This document shows, one piece after another, positions 47,591 to 56,963 of a stretch of 64,000 bases of DNA (its first letter is position 1; each line of letters starts with the position of its first letter). Origin of the DNA: Novosphingobium sp. Its GTDB lineage: Bacteria; Pseudomonadota; Alphaproteobacteria; Sphingomonadales; Sphingomonadaceae. Both the position numbers and the translations under genes were made by a program. The stretch lies in NCBI GenBank assembly GCA_017744735.1, contig JAGIAR010000001.1, positions 1 to 64,000 of the forward strand. Direction: 5' to 3'. Below the pieces are notes generated by a model. The model did not search any database. It saw nothing but the letters and a program-made list of their open reading frames with translations, and was not told the origin of the DNA.

Positions 47591-49169
47591 GGCCGCCAGG
47601 TCCGCCGGGAAGCGGCGGCGGCGCTTCGAGCGGCCGATCTTCAACCCGCGTGCCTCGCTGACCCTCCGCATCCTTGCGGTCAACATCATCGCGCTGGCGA
47701 TCCTTGCCGGGAGCTTCTTCTACCTCGACAATTACCGCCGGCAATTGCTCGAAGAACGCTTCGCCCTCGCCCGCAGCGAAGCCCAGATCGTGGCAGAGGC
47801 CCTGCTGGGTGTGCGCGCCGACCGGATGGACCGGCTGATCGTGCAGATCGGCAAGGAGCAGGATTTGCGCCTGCGGCTCTACCGGCCCGACGGCAGCCTG
47901 GCGAAGGACAGTTTCCGGCTCGCGCCGCCGCCCTTCCAGCTTGTCGATCCGAACACCGAGCCGTGGTACATGGATGCGGCGCGGAAGATCGACGAGGCGA
48001 TGGATTTCGTGCTCGGCGCAGATCCGGTGCCTTCCTATGTCGAATCCGACCGGGCCAACGCCGCCAACTGGCCCGAACTGGCGCTCGGCCAGAAGGAAGG
48101 GCAAACCCAGGTATTCCTGCGCTATGCCCCCGATCGCACCCCGGTGATCACCGCCGCCGCGCCGGTCGGGCACGACGGGACCATGCTGCTGACCACCCGC
48201 AATGCGCGCGACATCACCCTCTCGGTGCGCGACGCCCGCCAGACGCTGGCGATCATCGTTGCCGCGGCGGTACTGATCTCGGTGCAGCTGTCGCTCTATC
48301 TCGCGCGCACGATCGTCCAGCCGCTGCGCACGCTGGTGCGTGCGGCGGTGCGGGTCAGGCTCGGCCGCGACCGCGCGGTGGTGGTTCCGCGCCTGCCCGA
48401 GCGGCGCGACGAGATCGGCATGCTCGCCCGCGCCATCTCGGACATGACCGCCGCGCTACGCCACCGGATCGACGGCGTCGAAAGCTTCGCCGCCGATGTC
48501 GCGCACGAGATCAAGAATCCGCTCGCCAGCCTGCGCAGCGCACTCGAAAGCCTCGGCAAGGTCGACGAGCCGGATTTGCGCAACCAGCTCACCGACATCG
48601 CGGTCCACGACGTCCAGCGGATCGACCGGCTGATCAGCGAGATCGCGGATGCCAGCCGGATCGACGCGGAACTGAGCCGCGCGACTTTCGAGCCGGTCGA
48701 CTTGGCCGCCCTGGTCGCGAGCGCCGTGGGCGCGCGCGAACACCGCCCCGACAGCGCCGGGCTGGCGATCAAGGTCGCGCGCAAGGGCCGCGGCCCCTTT
48801 GTGGTGATGGGCGTGCCGGCGCGGCTGGAACGGGTGATCGAGAACCTGCTCGACAACGCGGTCTCGTTCTCGCCGCCCGAAGGCGAAATCGCGATCGCCC
48901 TGCGGGCGCAGGACGAGGTGGTCGAGGTGGAAATCCGCGACCAGGGGCCGGGCATCCCGGAGAGCGAGCGTGACAAGGTGTTCGAGCGCTTCCATTCGGT
49001 CCGGCCCGAGGCGGAGAGCTTCGGCGATCACAGCGGTCTCGGCCTCGCGATCGCACGTACCATCGTCGAGGCGCATGACGGCACGCTGACCCTGCGCGAT
49101 CCCCCGAAGGGAGCGCATGGCGCGCGTTTCGTAATCACCCTTCCCGTCCCCGAAACGGAGGACGCATGA
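47583..49169 (+). CDS. chvG: Sensor histidine kinase ChvG
   Basis: 528 residues. A first membrane segment ([21 protein letters not shown]), a large periplasmic sensor, and a second membrane segment ([20 protein letters not shown]) precede a HAMP domain. The phospho-acceptor is [18 protein letters not shown] (His). The ATP-binding domain has [26 protein letters not shown] and [14 protein letters not shown]. It probably phosphorylates ChvI in response to envelope or acid stress. Its stop overlaps hprK (ATGA, 49166-49169). Confidence 0.94.
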   Translation: MAEAARSAGKRRRRFERPIFNPRASLTLRILAVNIIALAILAGSFFYLDNYRRQLLEERFALARSEAQIVAEALLGVRADRMDRLIVQIGKEQDLRLRLYRPDGSLAKDSFRLAPPPFQLVDPNTEPWYMDAARKIDEAMDFVLGADPVPSYVESDRANAANWPELALGQKEGQTQVFLRYAPDRTPVITAAAPVGHDGTMLLTTRNARDITLSVRDARQTLAIIVAAAVLISVQLSLYLARTIVQPLRTLVRAAVRVRLGRDRAVVVPRLPERRDEIGMLARAISDMTAALRHRIDGVESFAADVAHEIKNPLASLRSALESLGKVDEPDLRNQLTDIAVHDVQRIDRLISEIADASRIDAELSRATFEPVDLAALVASAVGAREHRPDSAGLAIKVARKGRGPFVVMGVPARLERVIENLLDNAVSFSPPEGEIAIALRAQDEVVEVEIRDQGPGIPESERDKVFERFHSVRPEAESFGDHSGLGLAIARTIVEAHDGTLTLRDPPKGAHGARFVITLPVPETEDA

Positions 49170-49585
49170 GCGCGGTTCTTCCCAATGCCAGCTGCGTCGC
49201 GGTCGGCGGACGGGGGGTGCTGATCGAAGGCGCTCCCGGAAGCGGCAAATCGAGCCTCGCGCTGGCGCTGATCGACCGCGGCGCGCTGCTGGTCGGCGAC
49301 GACGGGGTGACGCTTGCCCGGCACGACGAGACCCTCTGGGCCTCGCCGCCGCCCAATACCGCGGGCATGCTCGAAATCCGCAACCTCGGCCTGGTCGAAC
49401 TGCCGGCCACCGAGGCTCCGCTCGCGCTGGTGCTGCGGCTGGATGAGACTGCACCGCGCTATATCGACCGCCCGGAGGAAGCCGTGCTGGAAGGCCTCGC
49501 CCTGCCGCTGGTGCGGCTGTGGCCGGAGAGCCCGGTGCTGGCTTTGCGCGCGGAATGGGCGCTCAAGCGCTACGGCCTCGGCTGA
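49166..49585 (+). CDS. hprK: HPr kinase/phosphorylase, short alphaproteobacterial form
   Basis: 139 residues, only the kinase domain. The P-loop is IEGAPGSGKSSLALALI, followed by LLVGDDGVTLARHD (catalytic Asp pair) and a C-terminal ALPLVRLWPE segment. It lacks the N-terminal domain of the Gram-positive enzyme, as usual in alphaproteobacteria. It should phosphorylate HPr (ptsH at 51102) at Ser50, linking the PTS to ChvGI signalling. Confidence 0.92.
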   Translation: MSAVLPNASCVAVGGRGVLIEGAPGSGKSSLALALIDRGALLVGDDGVTLARHDETLWASPPPNTAGMLEIRNLGLVELPATEAPLALVLRLDETAPRYIDRPEEAVLEGLALPLVRLWPESPVLALRAEWALKRYGLG

Positions 49586-49653
49586 CGGCCCTCGCTCGAC
49601 ATTCATGCCGGCACCCCTTCCCTTTGCGCGGCGGGTGGCGCAAACCCGCAGCA

Positions 49654-50586
49654 ATGCCCACTGAGTCGTCCGACAGCCGCCCCAGGAGCAAGCAGCGCAT
49701 CCTGCTCGTCACGGGGATTCTCGGGGCGGGCAAGACCACCGCGCTTCGCGAGCTGGAGGATCTGGGCTGGGAAGCGATCGACAATTTTCCGATCCGCCTG
49801 CTCGACCGGCTGCTCGTTACCGACCAGCCTGCCCCGGGCGAGATCAAGCCGCCGCTCGCGATCGGGTTCGATTCCCGCACGCGCGGCTTCGATCCGGTCG
49901 ACATCATCGAGCGGGTGAAGCAGCTTTCGGCGCGCGAGGATCTGGTGGTCACGACGCTGTTTCTCGACTGCTCGGCGCAGGAGCTCGAGCGCCGCTACAA
50001 CGAGACACGCCGGCGCCATCCGCTGGCGAGCGGGATTCCGGCGGCCGACGGGATCGCCGCCGAGGGCGAACTGCTCGAACCGCTGCGCCGCTGGGCGGAC
50101 GTGGTGATCGCCACCACCGCCTTCTCGACCAACGATTTGCAGCAGGCCATCCGCGAACAGTTCGGCATCCACGGTGCCGATGCGATGACGGTGACCGTGT
50201 CGAGCTTCGGCTTCGCGCGCGGCATGCCGGTGGCCGACTTGGTGTTCGACATGCGCTATCTCGACAATCCGCACTGGGACGACGACCTGCGCGAGCTGAC
50301 CGGGCTCGATGCGCCGGTTGGCGAGCACATCCGCAAGGATCCCGCCTTCGCCAGCAGCTTTGCGCGCATCCGCGACCTGCTGCTGGAACTGCTGCCGCGC
50401 TATACCGCGCAGGGCAAGAGCTACGTCAACATCGCCTTCGGCTGTACCGGGGGCCGCCACCGCTCGGTGTTCGTCGCGGAGGAAATCGCGAAAGCCTTGC
50501 GCGAGGCGGGTTTTTCGCCCACTGTCCGCCATCGAAACCTCGGGTCTCGTGCTGCCGAATTGATCGAAGGGGCGCACCAGCCGTGA
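49654..50586 (+). CDS. rapZ: RapZ family nucleotide-binding protein (RNase adapter-like)
   Basis: 310 residues from the ATG at 49654. Walker A VTGILGAGKTTALRELEDLGW, EAIDNFPIRLLDRLL, IGFDSRTRGFD, then the C-terminal domain VSSFGFARGMPVADLVFDMRYLDNPHW and IAFGCTGGRHRSVFVAEEIA match RapZ/YvcJ. In E. coli it guides RNase E to GlmZ and senses glucosamine-6-phosphate; the role here is unknown. Its position between hprK and the EIIA gene is conserved in rhizobia. Confidence 0.92.
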   Translation: MPTESSDSRPRSKQRILLVTGILGAGKTTALRELEDLGWEAIDNFPIRLLDRLLVTDQPAPGEIKPPLAIGFDSRTRGFDPVDIIERVKQLSAREDLVVTTLFLDCSAQELERRYNETRRRHPLASGIPAADGIAAEGELLEPLRRWADVVIATTAFSTNDLQQAIREQFGIHGADAMTVTVSSFGFARGMPVADLVFDMRYLDNPHWDDDLRELTGLDAPVGEHIRKDPAFASSFARIRDLLLELLPRYTAQGKSYVNIAFGCTGGRHRSVFVAEEIAKALREAGFSPTVRHRNLGSRAAELIEGAHQP

Positions 50587-50668
50587 ACCCGGCCGCGCCC
50601 AGCATGGTGGGGCGGGACTCGGTGAAACCCTTGCGTGCGACCTTCAGGTTGGAAAGCTGTTCTCCCGC

Positions 50669-51073
50669 ATGATCGGTATGATTCTGGTGACCCACGGTCG
50701 GTTGGCCGAGGAGTTCGTGAAAGCGATGGAACATGTGGTCGGCCGCCAGGACGCGGTCGCGACCGTGTGCATCGGCCCCAACGACGACGTCGAGGCGCGG
50801 CGCAAGGAAATCGCCGACGCGATCAAGACCGTGAACAGCGGCGAAGGCGCGGTGATCCTGACCGATCTGTTCGGCGGCACGCCTTCCAACCTCGCGATTT
50901 CGTTGATGGAAGAAGGTCGGGTGGAAGTGATCGCGGGGATCAACCTGCCGATGCTGATCCGCCTCGCCGGCGCGCGCGACAAGATGCCGATCCGCGAGGC
51001 GGTGGCCGCGGCGCGGGACGCCGGGCGCAACTACATCACCATCGCATCGGAGTTTCTGGGGCAGGACGCGTAA
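50669..51073 (+). CDS. PTS EIIA component, mannose (Man) family
   Basis: 134 residues. The phosphorylatable His9 lies in MIGMILVTHGRLAEEF; AVILTDLFGGTPSNLAISL is the EIIA-Man signature. No EIIB/IIC permease is nearby, so it is a regulatory rather than transport component, as in alphaproteobacteria where ManX works with PTS-Ntr. It lies between rapZ and ptsH. Confidence 0.93.
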   Translation: MIGMILVTHGRLAEEFVKAMEHVVGRQDAVATVCIGPNDDVEARRKEIADAIKTVNSGEGAVILTDLFGGTPSNLAISLMEEGRVEVIAGINLPMLIRLAGARDKMPIREAVAAARDAGRNYITIASEFLGQDA

Positions 51074-51101
51074 GACGTCTGCCCATATTGGGAAGGCTTG
51101 C

Positions 51102-51380
51102 ATGGACACTGCGAGACAGAGTGTCGAGATCACCAACCAGCGCGGCCTGCATGCACGGGCCAGCGCCAAGTTCGTCGCCGCGGTGGCAAAATTGCCCGAG
51201 GATACGAAGGTGATCGTCGCGAAGGACGGGATGGAAGCGGCCGGCGGATCGATTCTCGGCCTGATGATGCTCGGCGCCGCCAAGGGCGCGACGGTGGAGA
51301 TCATCGTGACCGGCGAGGATGCCGAAACCAAGCTGACCAAGCTGGTCGGCCTGGTGATGGACGGCTTCGGGGAAGACTGA
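51102..51380 (+). CDS. ptsH: Phosphocarrier protein HPr/NPr
   Basis: 92 residues. The phospho-His17 lies in NQRGLHARASAKF; the regulatory Ser50 in EAAGGSILGLMML is the target of HprK. It passes phosphate from EI (ptsP, not in this window) to EIIA proteins. It follows the EIIA gene by 28 bases in the same operon. Confidence 0.95.
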   Translation: MDTARQSVEITNQRGLHARASAKFVAAVAKLPEDTKVIVAKDGMEAAGGSILGLMMLGAAKGATVEIIVTGEDAETKLTKLVGLVMDGFGED

Positions 51381-51393
51381 TAGCGCCCCGCCC

Positions 51394-52194
51394 ATGCGCC
51401 GCCAGATCACCGGCTTTTCCAACCCGACGGTCAAATATCTCCGCTCGCTGCGCGAGAAGAAGCACCGCAAGCGCGAGGGCAAGTTCCTCGCCGAAGGGCT
51501 GCGCCTGCTGACCGACGCGCTGGAGAGCGGCCACGTGCCCGAAATGCTGGTCATGTCGAGCGAGCGCGACGGGCATCCGCTGCTCGCGGCGCTGGAGAGC
51601 GCGGTCACCGCGTCCGGCGGCGAGGTGCTGGAATGCACGCCCGACATTCTCGGCAAGATCTCGGGCAAGGACAATCCACAGGCGGTGGCGGGCGTCTTCG
51701 CCGAATTCGCCACTTCGCTGGGCGCGCTCGATCGCTCGACGGCGAAAATCTGGCTGGTGGCGCAGGCTTTGCGCGATCCGGGCAATCTCGGCACGATGCT
51801 GCGGACGGGCGACGCGGTCGGCGCCGGCGGGCTGATCCTGATCGACGATTGCGCCGATCCCTTTTCGGTCGAGGCGGTGCGCGCCAGCATGGGCGCGATC
51901 TTCACGCAGAAGCTTGCCCAGGCGCGGTGGGAGGAGTTCCTGCCGTGGCTGCGCAGCGGGAATGGCCAGCTCGTCGCCGCCTCGCTGCGCGACGCCCAGC
52001 CCTATCGCACCGCCCCCTATGCCGCGCCGTGTTTCCTGCTGGTCGGCAACGAATCCCGCGGCTTGCCGCAGGACTACGAGGACGCCTGCGACCTCAGGGT
52101 GACCATGCCGATGCGCGGGCGGGCCGACAGCCTCAACGCGGCGGTTGCCGGCGCGGTGCTGGCCTACGAGGCGCTTGCCGCGCTGGATCCGTGA
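51394..52194 (+). CDS. TrmH/SpoU-family RNA 2'-O-methyltransferase
   Basis: 266 residues. An N-terminal substrate-binding domain (HRKREGKFLAEGLRLLTDAL) precedes the SPOUT knot with LVAQALRDPGNLGTMLRTGDAVG, FLLVGNESRGLP and ADSLNAAVAGAVLAYEAL, the three SpoU motifs. It methylates a ribose in rRNA or tRNA; the site cannot be told. It starts 13 bases after ptsH and may be co-transcribed. Confidence 0.92.
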   Translation: MRRQITGFSNPTVKYLRSLREKKHRKREGKFLAEGLRLLTDALESGHVPEMLVMSSERDGHPLLAALESAVTASGGEVLECTPDILGKISGKDNPQAVAGVFAEFATSLGALDRSTAKIWLVAQALRDPGNLGTMLRTGDAVGAGGLILIDDCADPFSVEAVRASMGAIFTQKLAQARWEEFLPWLRSGNGQLVAASLRDAQPYRTAPYAAPCFLLVGNESRGLPQDYEDACDLRVTMPMRGRADSLNAAVAGAVLAYEALAALDP

Positions 52195-52259
52195 TTGGAC
52201 ATCGTCAACGCGGCGATTTATTGAACCGGCAAAGCCAGCCGAATTCGGGAGTTTAGAGG

Positions 52260-52841
52260 ATGATCCACCGCAAGCCTTTCATCGCCGCCTGCGCGCTGGC
52301 CCTGCTCTCGATTCCCGCCGTTGCTGCCGCGCCAGCGGTGAGCGCGCCAGGCTGGACGGTCGACAAGGCCTCCTCGACCCTCGGCTTCGAAGGCGTCGGC
52401 GACGGCTCGCCCTTCGCCGGCAAGTTCGGCAGCTGGGATGCGGCGATCCATTTCGATCCGGCCGATCTGGCGGCCAGCAGCGCCGAAGTGACGGTCCAGA
52501 CCGGCAGCGCCGCGACCGGCGATCCCTCGCGAGACGAACCGCTGCCGAGCCCGCAATGGTTCTCGACCGACGCCTTCCCGACCGCGACCTTCACCACCAC
52601 CGCGATCAAATCCACCGGCGCGAACGCCTATCTCGCCGAGGGCAACCTCAGCATCCGCGGCATCAGCAAGGCGGTGCAATTGCCCTTCATTCTGACCATT
52701 GCGGGCGACAAAGCAACGATGGATGGCTCGCTGACGATCGACCGCAGCCTGTGGGAAATCGGCGCCGGCGCGTGGCAGGACCATTCGGTCGATCCGAACG
52801 TGACGGTCAAGGTCAAGCTTTCCGCGACGAAAGCGGGCTGA
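52260..52841 (+). CDS. YceI-family periplasmic lipid-binding protein
   Basis: 193 residues. The signal peptide MIHRKPFIAACALALLSIPAVAAA is followed by a lipocalin-like beta-barrel: SSTLGFEGVGDGSPFAGKFG, EPLPSPQWFSTDAFPTATFTTT, GNLSIRGISKAVQLPF. YceI proteins bind isoprenoid lipids such as ubiquinone-like molecules in the periplasm. Three bases separate its stop from the convergent lipoprotein stop. Confidence 0.9.
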   Translation: MIHRKPFIAACALALLSIPAVAAAPAVSAPGWTVDKASSTLGFEGVGDGSPFAGKFGSWDAAIHFDPADLAASSAEVTVQTGSAATGDPSRDEPLPSPQWFSTDAFPTATFTTTAIKSTGANAYLAEGNLSIRGISKAVQLPFILTIAGDKATMDGSLTIDRSLWEIGAGAWQDHSVDPNVTVKVKLSATKAG

Positions 52842-52844
52842 AGC

Positions 52845-53540
52845 TCAGTCTCCCGCGACGAAAGCCGTCAGCTTCCAGCCGCCCGCCCGCTTGTCCGCGA
52901 TCAGGCGGTAGTCGACGATCGCGCGCAGCTTCGCCGCCTCCATGTAGCCGGTCCGCCCGTCGCGCAGCTTGACCTTCGCGAAGGCCGCCGGATCGCTCTG
53001 CACCTCGACCGCATCCCATGAGAGCTGCGCGATCGGCTTCGCGCCGGCCTGCGGCGCGGCGTAGACCGGCACGTCGACCCCGCGCACGATCATGCCGAGA
53101 TAGGGCTCGTCCACCCCGATATCCTGCGCGAAATACCACGGCATCGTCAGGCTGCCCTCGGGATTGGCCGCGCAGCCGAGCGGCAGCAGGCTGGCGAGCG
53201 TTGACCACAGGCTCCGGTCGGGCTCGCCGAGCCGCTTCTTGAGCTCCGCCACACCGTGGCCGCCGCCGAAATCGAGCACGATATCCTCGTCCGCCAAAGC
53301 CGCGAGCGCATCGGCGTTGCGCGCCAGCACCGCCGCGGCGAGCTTTTCGCGAAAGGCCTGCGCCCCCGGCTGGCTCGTGCATTCGTCGCGCGGATGCCAG
53401 GGGCCCTTCTGCGGCGGTTCGGTCAGCGCGGTGAGGAAGCGATGGGCGGCGTCGGGCTTTTCGGGAGCCGCGCTCGCCTGATCGCCCGCCGAGCAGCCCG
53501 CCAGCGCGGCAAGCACCAGTCCGGCGAGCATGTTCCTCAT
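52845..53540 (-). CDS. Lipoprotein with SH3-like C-terminal part, function unknown
   Basis: 231 residues. Lipobox LAALAG-C at the start. The middle part (AFREKLAAAVLARNADALAALADEDIVLDFGGG) resembles a small NTF2-like helix pair, and the end (VRGVDVPVYAAPQAGAKPIAQLSWDAVEV, then VKLRDGRTGYMEAAKLRAI) reads as a bacterial SH3 domain. It is probably envelope-anchored. It overlaps the rmuC stop (ATGA, 53537-53540). Confidence 0.75.
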   Translation of the reverse strand: MRNMLAGLVLAALAGCSAGDQASAAPEKPDAAHRFLTALTEPPQKGPWHPRDECTSQPGAQAFREKLAAAVLARNADALAALADEDIVLDFGGGHGVAELKKRLGEPDRSLWSTLASLLPLGCAANPEGSLTMPWYFAQDIGVDEPYLGMIVRGVDVPVYAAPQAGAKPIAQLSWDAVEVQSDPAAFAKVKLRDGRTGYMEAAKLRAIVDYRLIADKRAGGWKLTAFVAGD

Positions 53541-54832
53541 TCGGCGGCTTCTCCTTCATCGTCCGTCGCGTCATTCGCGATGTAGCGCGGGGCGGATTCG
53601 ACCAGCGGGACCTCGTCGAGCTCGCGCTTGCCGATCTCGATGCCCTTGTCCTTGAGCCGGCGCCCGGCCGAGACAACATTGCGTTCAAAGCTTCCGACAA
53701 ACTTGTTGTAATTGCTTACCGCACTCTCAAGCCCTCCGCCGACGCGCTTGAGATGCTCGGCGGCAACCGCGATGCGATCATAGAGCTCGGCGCCGATCCG
53801 CCCGATCTCGCGCGCTTCCTGCGCCAGCGCGTCCTGCCGCCAGACCTGCGCCACGGTGCGCGCGATCGCGACGAGGTTGGTCGGCGTCGCCAGCAGCACC
53901 CGGCGCTCGAAGGCGAAATCCCACAGGCCGGGCTCGTGTTCGAGCGCGGCGGCGACGAAATGCTCGCCTGGCACGAACATCACCACATAGTCGGGCGCTT
54001 CCTCGAACTGGCTCTGGTAGCTCTTGGCGCCGAGTTGCTGGATATGGGTCTTCATCGAGCCGACATGCGCCGCCATCGCGGCATTGCGCCCGTCCTCGGT
54101 ATCTGCCTCGAACGCCTGCTGATAGGCGACCAGCGAGACCTTCGCGTCGATCACCAGCATCTTGCCGCCCGGAATTCGCACGATCGCATCGGGCCGCAGC
54201 CGCCCGTCCTCGGTCTCGATCGATTGCTCAAGCAGGAAATCGGTGTGCTGCGACAGGCCGCAGCTTTCGAGCAGGTTCTTGAGCTGCTGCTCGCCCCAGC
54301 GACCGCGCGCCTTGGGCGCATTGGTCAGCGCGCTCGACAACCGCATCGCCTCGTCGCGCACCGCCTGCTGGCCTTCCTTCATCGACTGGATCAGCCCCGC
54401 AAGCTGGCCGAAGGCATCGACCCGCTGCTTCTCCAGCCCGGTCACCTGGTCCTCATAGCTCTTGAGCCGCGAATGGACCGGCTCCAGCAGCGCCTTGAGC
54501 TTTTCCTCCGACGCTTTCTCGGTGTGCCCGAAGCGCTCTTTCGCGGTTTCGAGGAACTGTTCCTGCGCCTTGGCCAGCACTTCCCCGCCGGTCGCGCGAA
54601 ACTGCGCCAGCATCGCCTCGCGCGCCTCGTTCAGCGCCGCGACCTGCCTGTCGAAATTCTCGGCATTGGCCTTGAGCGTCGCAATCTCGATTTGCGCTCG
54701 GCCGAGATCGGCCGCCATCGCCTTGAACTCGCCCTCGTCGTGCCCGCCTGACGCGCGCGAGCGAAAGAACCAGCCGAGCGCGATGCCGGCGAGCAGGGCG
54801 ACGAAGATCAGGGCGACGGCCAAAATATCCAC
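53537..54832 (-). CDS. rmuC: DNA recombination protein RmuC
   Basis: 431 residues. One N-terminal membrane segment (ILAVALIFVALLAGIALGWF) precedes a coiled coil of about 150 residues and the RmuC domain with LRPDAIVRIPGGKMLVIDAKVSL, a PD-(D/E)xK-like core. RmuC limits chromosomal inversions and is thought to be a nuclease-like recombination limiter. It diverges from fhs across a 206-base gap with two inverted repeats. Confidence 0.93.
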   Translation of the reverse strand: MDILAVALIFVALLAGIALGWFFRSRASGGHDEGEFKAMAADLGRAQIEIATLKANAENFDRQVAALNEAREAMLAQFRATGGEVLAKAQEQFLETAKERFGHTEKASEEKLKALLEPVHSRLKSYEDQVTGLEKQRVDAFGQLAGLIQSMKEGQQAVRDEAMRLSSALTNAPKARGRWGEQQLKNLLESCGLSQHTDFLLEQSIETEDGRLRPDAIVRIPGGKMLVIDAKVSLVAYQQAFEADTEDGRNAAMAAHVGSMKTHIQQLGAKSYQSQFEEAPDYVVMFVPGEHFVAAALEHEPGLWDFAFERRVLLATPTNLVAIARTVAQVWRQDALAQEAREIGRIGAELYDRIAVAAEHLKRVGGGLESAVSNYNKFVGSFERNVVSAGRRLKDKGIEIGKRELDEVPLVESAPRYIANDATDDEGEAAE

Positions 54833-54965
54833 GGGTCAAAATTCCGAATGAGAACGAAATGGGAACTTATCCGCCCGCGCCGGAACGCACAAGCGCTGTG
54901 GCGCCCGCATCCCCCGTTCCGTAGACAGTTCCCCGAGAATCACCTTGAGGATTCCCGCCGGAAAA

Positions 54966-54984
54966 TTGTATGGACCACATACAA
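54966..54984. promoter_or_regulatory. Inverted repeat TTGTATG-N5-CATACAA upstream of fhs
   Basis: A perfect 7-5-7 inverted repeat lies 55 bases before fhs, in an AT-rich patch; its arms extend a further three A/T pairs past one mismatch. A second palindrome, ATTCGCGAAT, is at 54993-55002. The shape resembles GntR-type operators (TTGTAT...ATACAA). The regulator is unknown. Confidence 0.5.
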
Positions 54985-55038
54985 ATTTTCGGATTCGCGA
55001 ATTTTTCGTGATCGTGAACAGAAACGAGGACCCCTGAC

Positions 55039-56706
55039 ATGGCCAGTGATATCGAGATTGCACGCGCAGCGACGATGAAGCCCATTGCCGAAATCGGCGC
55101 GAAGCTGGGCATCCCCGATGAATCGCTCCAGCCCTATGGCCGGTTCAAGGCGAAGATCTCGATGGACTGGATCAACCAGCAGGCTGGCCGCGAGGACGGC
55201 AAGCTGATCCTGGTCACCGCGATCAACCCGACCCCGGCCGGCGAAGGCAAGACCACCACGTCCGTGGGTCTTCATGATGGCCTGTGCAAGATCGGCAAGA
55301 AGTCGATCGTTGCGCTGCGCGAGCCCTCGCTGGGTCCGTGCTTCGGCGTCAAGGGCGGCGCGGCCGGCGGCGGCTATGCGCAGGTCGTGCCGATGGAGGA
55401 CATCAACCTCCACTTCACCGGCGACTTCCACGCGATCACCAGCGCGCACAACCTGCTGTCGGCCATGCTCGACAACCACATCTACTGGGGCAACGAGCAG
55501 GCCCTCGACACCCGCCGGATCGCCTGGCGCCGCGTGCTCGACATGAACGACCGCGCGCTGCGCCAGATCGTCAACTCGCTCGGCGGCGTCTCGAACGGCT
55601 ACCCGCGCGAAACCGGGTTCGACATCACCGTCGCTTCGGAAATCATGGCGATCCTCTGCCTCGCGACCAGCCTCGAGGATCTCGAGGAATCGATCGGCAA
55701 CATCATCGTCGGCTACCGCCGCGACAAGACCGCGGTCCGCGCGCGCGACATCAAGGCCCACCAGGCGATGACCGTGCTGCTCAAGGACGCGATCCAGCCG
55801 AACCTGGTGCAGACGCTCGAGAACAATCCCGCCTTCATCCACGGCGGCCCCTTCGCGAACATCGCCCACGGCTGCAACTCGGTCACCGCGACCAAGACCG
55901 CGCTCAAGCTGGCCGACTATGTCGTGACCGAAGCCGGCTTCGGCGCCGACCTCGGCGCGGAGAAGTTCTTCGACATCAAGTGCCGCAAGGCCGGCATCGC
56001 CCCCTCGGCAGTGGTGATCGTCGCCACCGTGCGCGCGCTCAAGATGAACGGCGGCGTAGCCAAGGCCGATCTCGGCAACGAGAACGTCGATGCGGTCAAG
56101 ATCGGCGTCGCCAACCTGCTGCGCCACATCGAGAACGTGCAGAAGTTCGGCGTGCCCGCGGTCGTCGCGATCAACCACTTCATCGCCGACACCGATGCCG
56201 AGATCCAGGTGATCAAGGATGCGGTCGCCGCCAAGGGCACCGAGGCGATCCTGTGCCAGCACTGGGCCAAGGGCTCGGAAGGCACCCGCGACCTCGCCAA
56301 CAAGGTGGTCGAGATCATCGACAGCGGCAAGGCCGACTTCAAGCCGCTCTATCCGTCCGAGATGCCGCTGTTCGACAAGATCAACACGATCGCGACCGAG
56401 ATCTACCGCGCCGACGCCGCCACGGCCGACGCTTCGGTCAAGAACCAGCTCAAGCAGTGGGAAGCCGACGGCTTCGGCAATTTGCCGGTGTGCATGGCCA
56501 AGACCCAGTACAGCTTCACCACCGATCCGGCGAAGCTCGGCGCGCCGACCGGCTTCACCATCCCGGTGCGCGAAGTGCGCCTTTCGGCCGGGGCCGGCTT
56601 CATCGTCGCGATCTGCGGCGAGATCATGACCATGCCCGGCCTGCCCAAGGTGCCGAGCGCGGAGAAGATCCGGCTCGAGGACGGGGTGATCGAAGGCCTG
56701 TTCTGA
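55039..56706 (+). CDS. fhs: Formate-tetrahydrofolate ligase
   Basis: 555 residues. It makes 10-formyl-THF from formate, ATP and THF. The ATP loop is [16 protein letters not shown], followed by [24 protein letters not shown] and [20 protein letters not shown], all strongly conserved. It links formate use to purine and formyl-Met synthesis; fmt and def lie further along. An intrinsic terminator follows at 56806. Confidence 0.97.
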   Translation: MASDIEIARAATMKPIAEIGAKLGIPDESLQPYGRFKAKISMDWINQQAGREDGKLILVTAINPTPAGEGKTTTSVGLHDGLCKIGKKSIVALREPSLGPCFGVKGGAAGGGYAQVVPMEDINLHFTGDFHAITSAHNLLSAMLDNHIYWGNEQALDTRRIAWRRVLDMNDRALRQIVNSLGGVSNGYPRETGFDITVASEIMAILCLATSLEDLEESIGNIIVGYRRDKTAVRARDIKAHQAMTVLLKDAIQPNLVQTLENNPAFIHGGPFANIAHGCNSVTATKTALKLADYVVTEAGFGADLGAEKFFDIKCRKAGIAPSAVVIVATVRALKMNGGVAKADLGNENVDAVKIGVANLLRHIENVQKFGVPAVVAINHFIADTDAEIQVIKDAVAAKGTEAILCQHWAKGSEGTRDLANKVVEIIDSGKADFKPLYPSEMPLFDKINTIATEIYRADAATADASVKNQLKQWEADGFGNLPVCMAKTQYSFTTDPAKLGAPTGFTIPVREVRLSAGAGFIVAICGEIMTMPGLPKVPSAEKIRLEDGVIEGLF

Positions 56707-56712
56707 TACTCC

Positions 56713-56794
56713 CGTCGCCCCAGCGAAGGCTGGGGCCTCAGGCGGATATGGTCCGCATTACCGATGGAGATCCCGGCCTTCGCCGGGGATTACG
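56713..56794. repeat. 82-base dispersed intergenic repeat, copy 1
   Basis: Two small hairpins, CCCCAGCGAAGGCTGGGG and a second of the type TCCCGGCCTTCGCCGGGG, with a variable middle. The same layout, equal in length, recurs at 60389-60470. It resembles REP-type palindromic elements common between genes in sphingomonads. Confidence 0.75.
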
Positions 56795-56805
56795 ATCAAA
56801 GATTG

Positions 56806-56836
56806 GGCCGCCCCTCACCGGGCGGCCTTTTCTTTT
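56806..56836 (+). terminator. Rho-independent terminator after fhs
   Basis: GGCCGCCC (56806-56813) pairs with GGGCGGCC (56820-56827) over a six-base loop, followed by TTTTCTTTT. It lies 100 bases after fhs, beyond the dispersed repeat. Confidence 0.85.
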
Positions 56837-56963
56837 GCCCACCCATTGGTTGATTCTGTCCGAAAATTCTTGCGGAACCCGCAGTCACGCTCCTATGGAT
56901 GGAGACGAGCCCGGCCCCCTTCGAGAAGGTCGGCAGGACCATTCTGGGAGAGGTATTCGAAAA

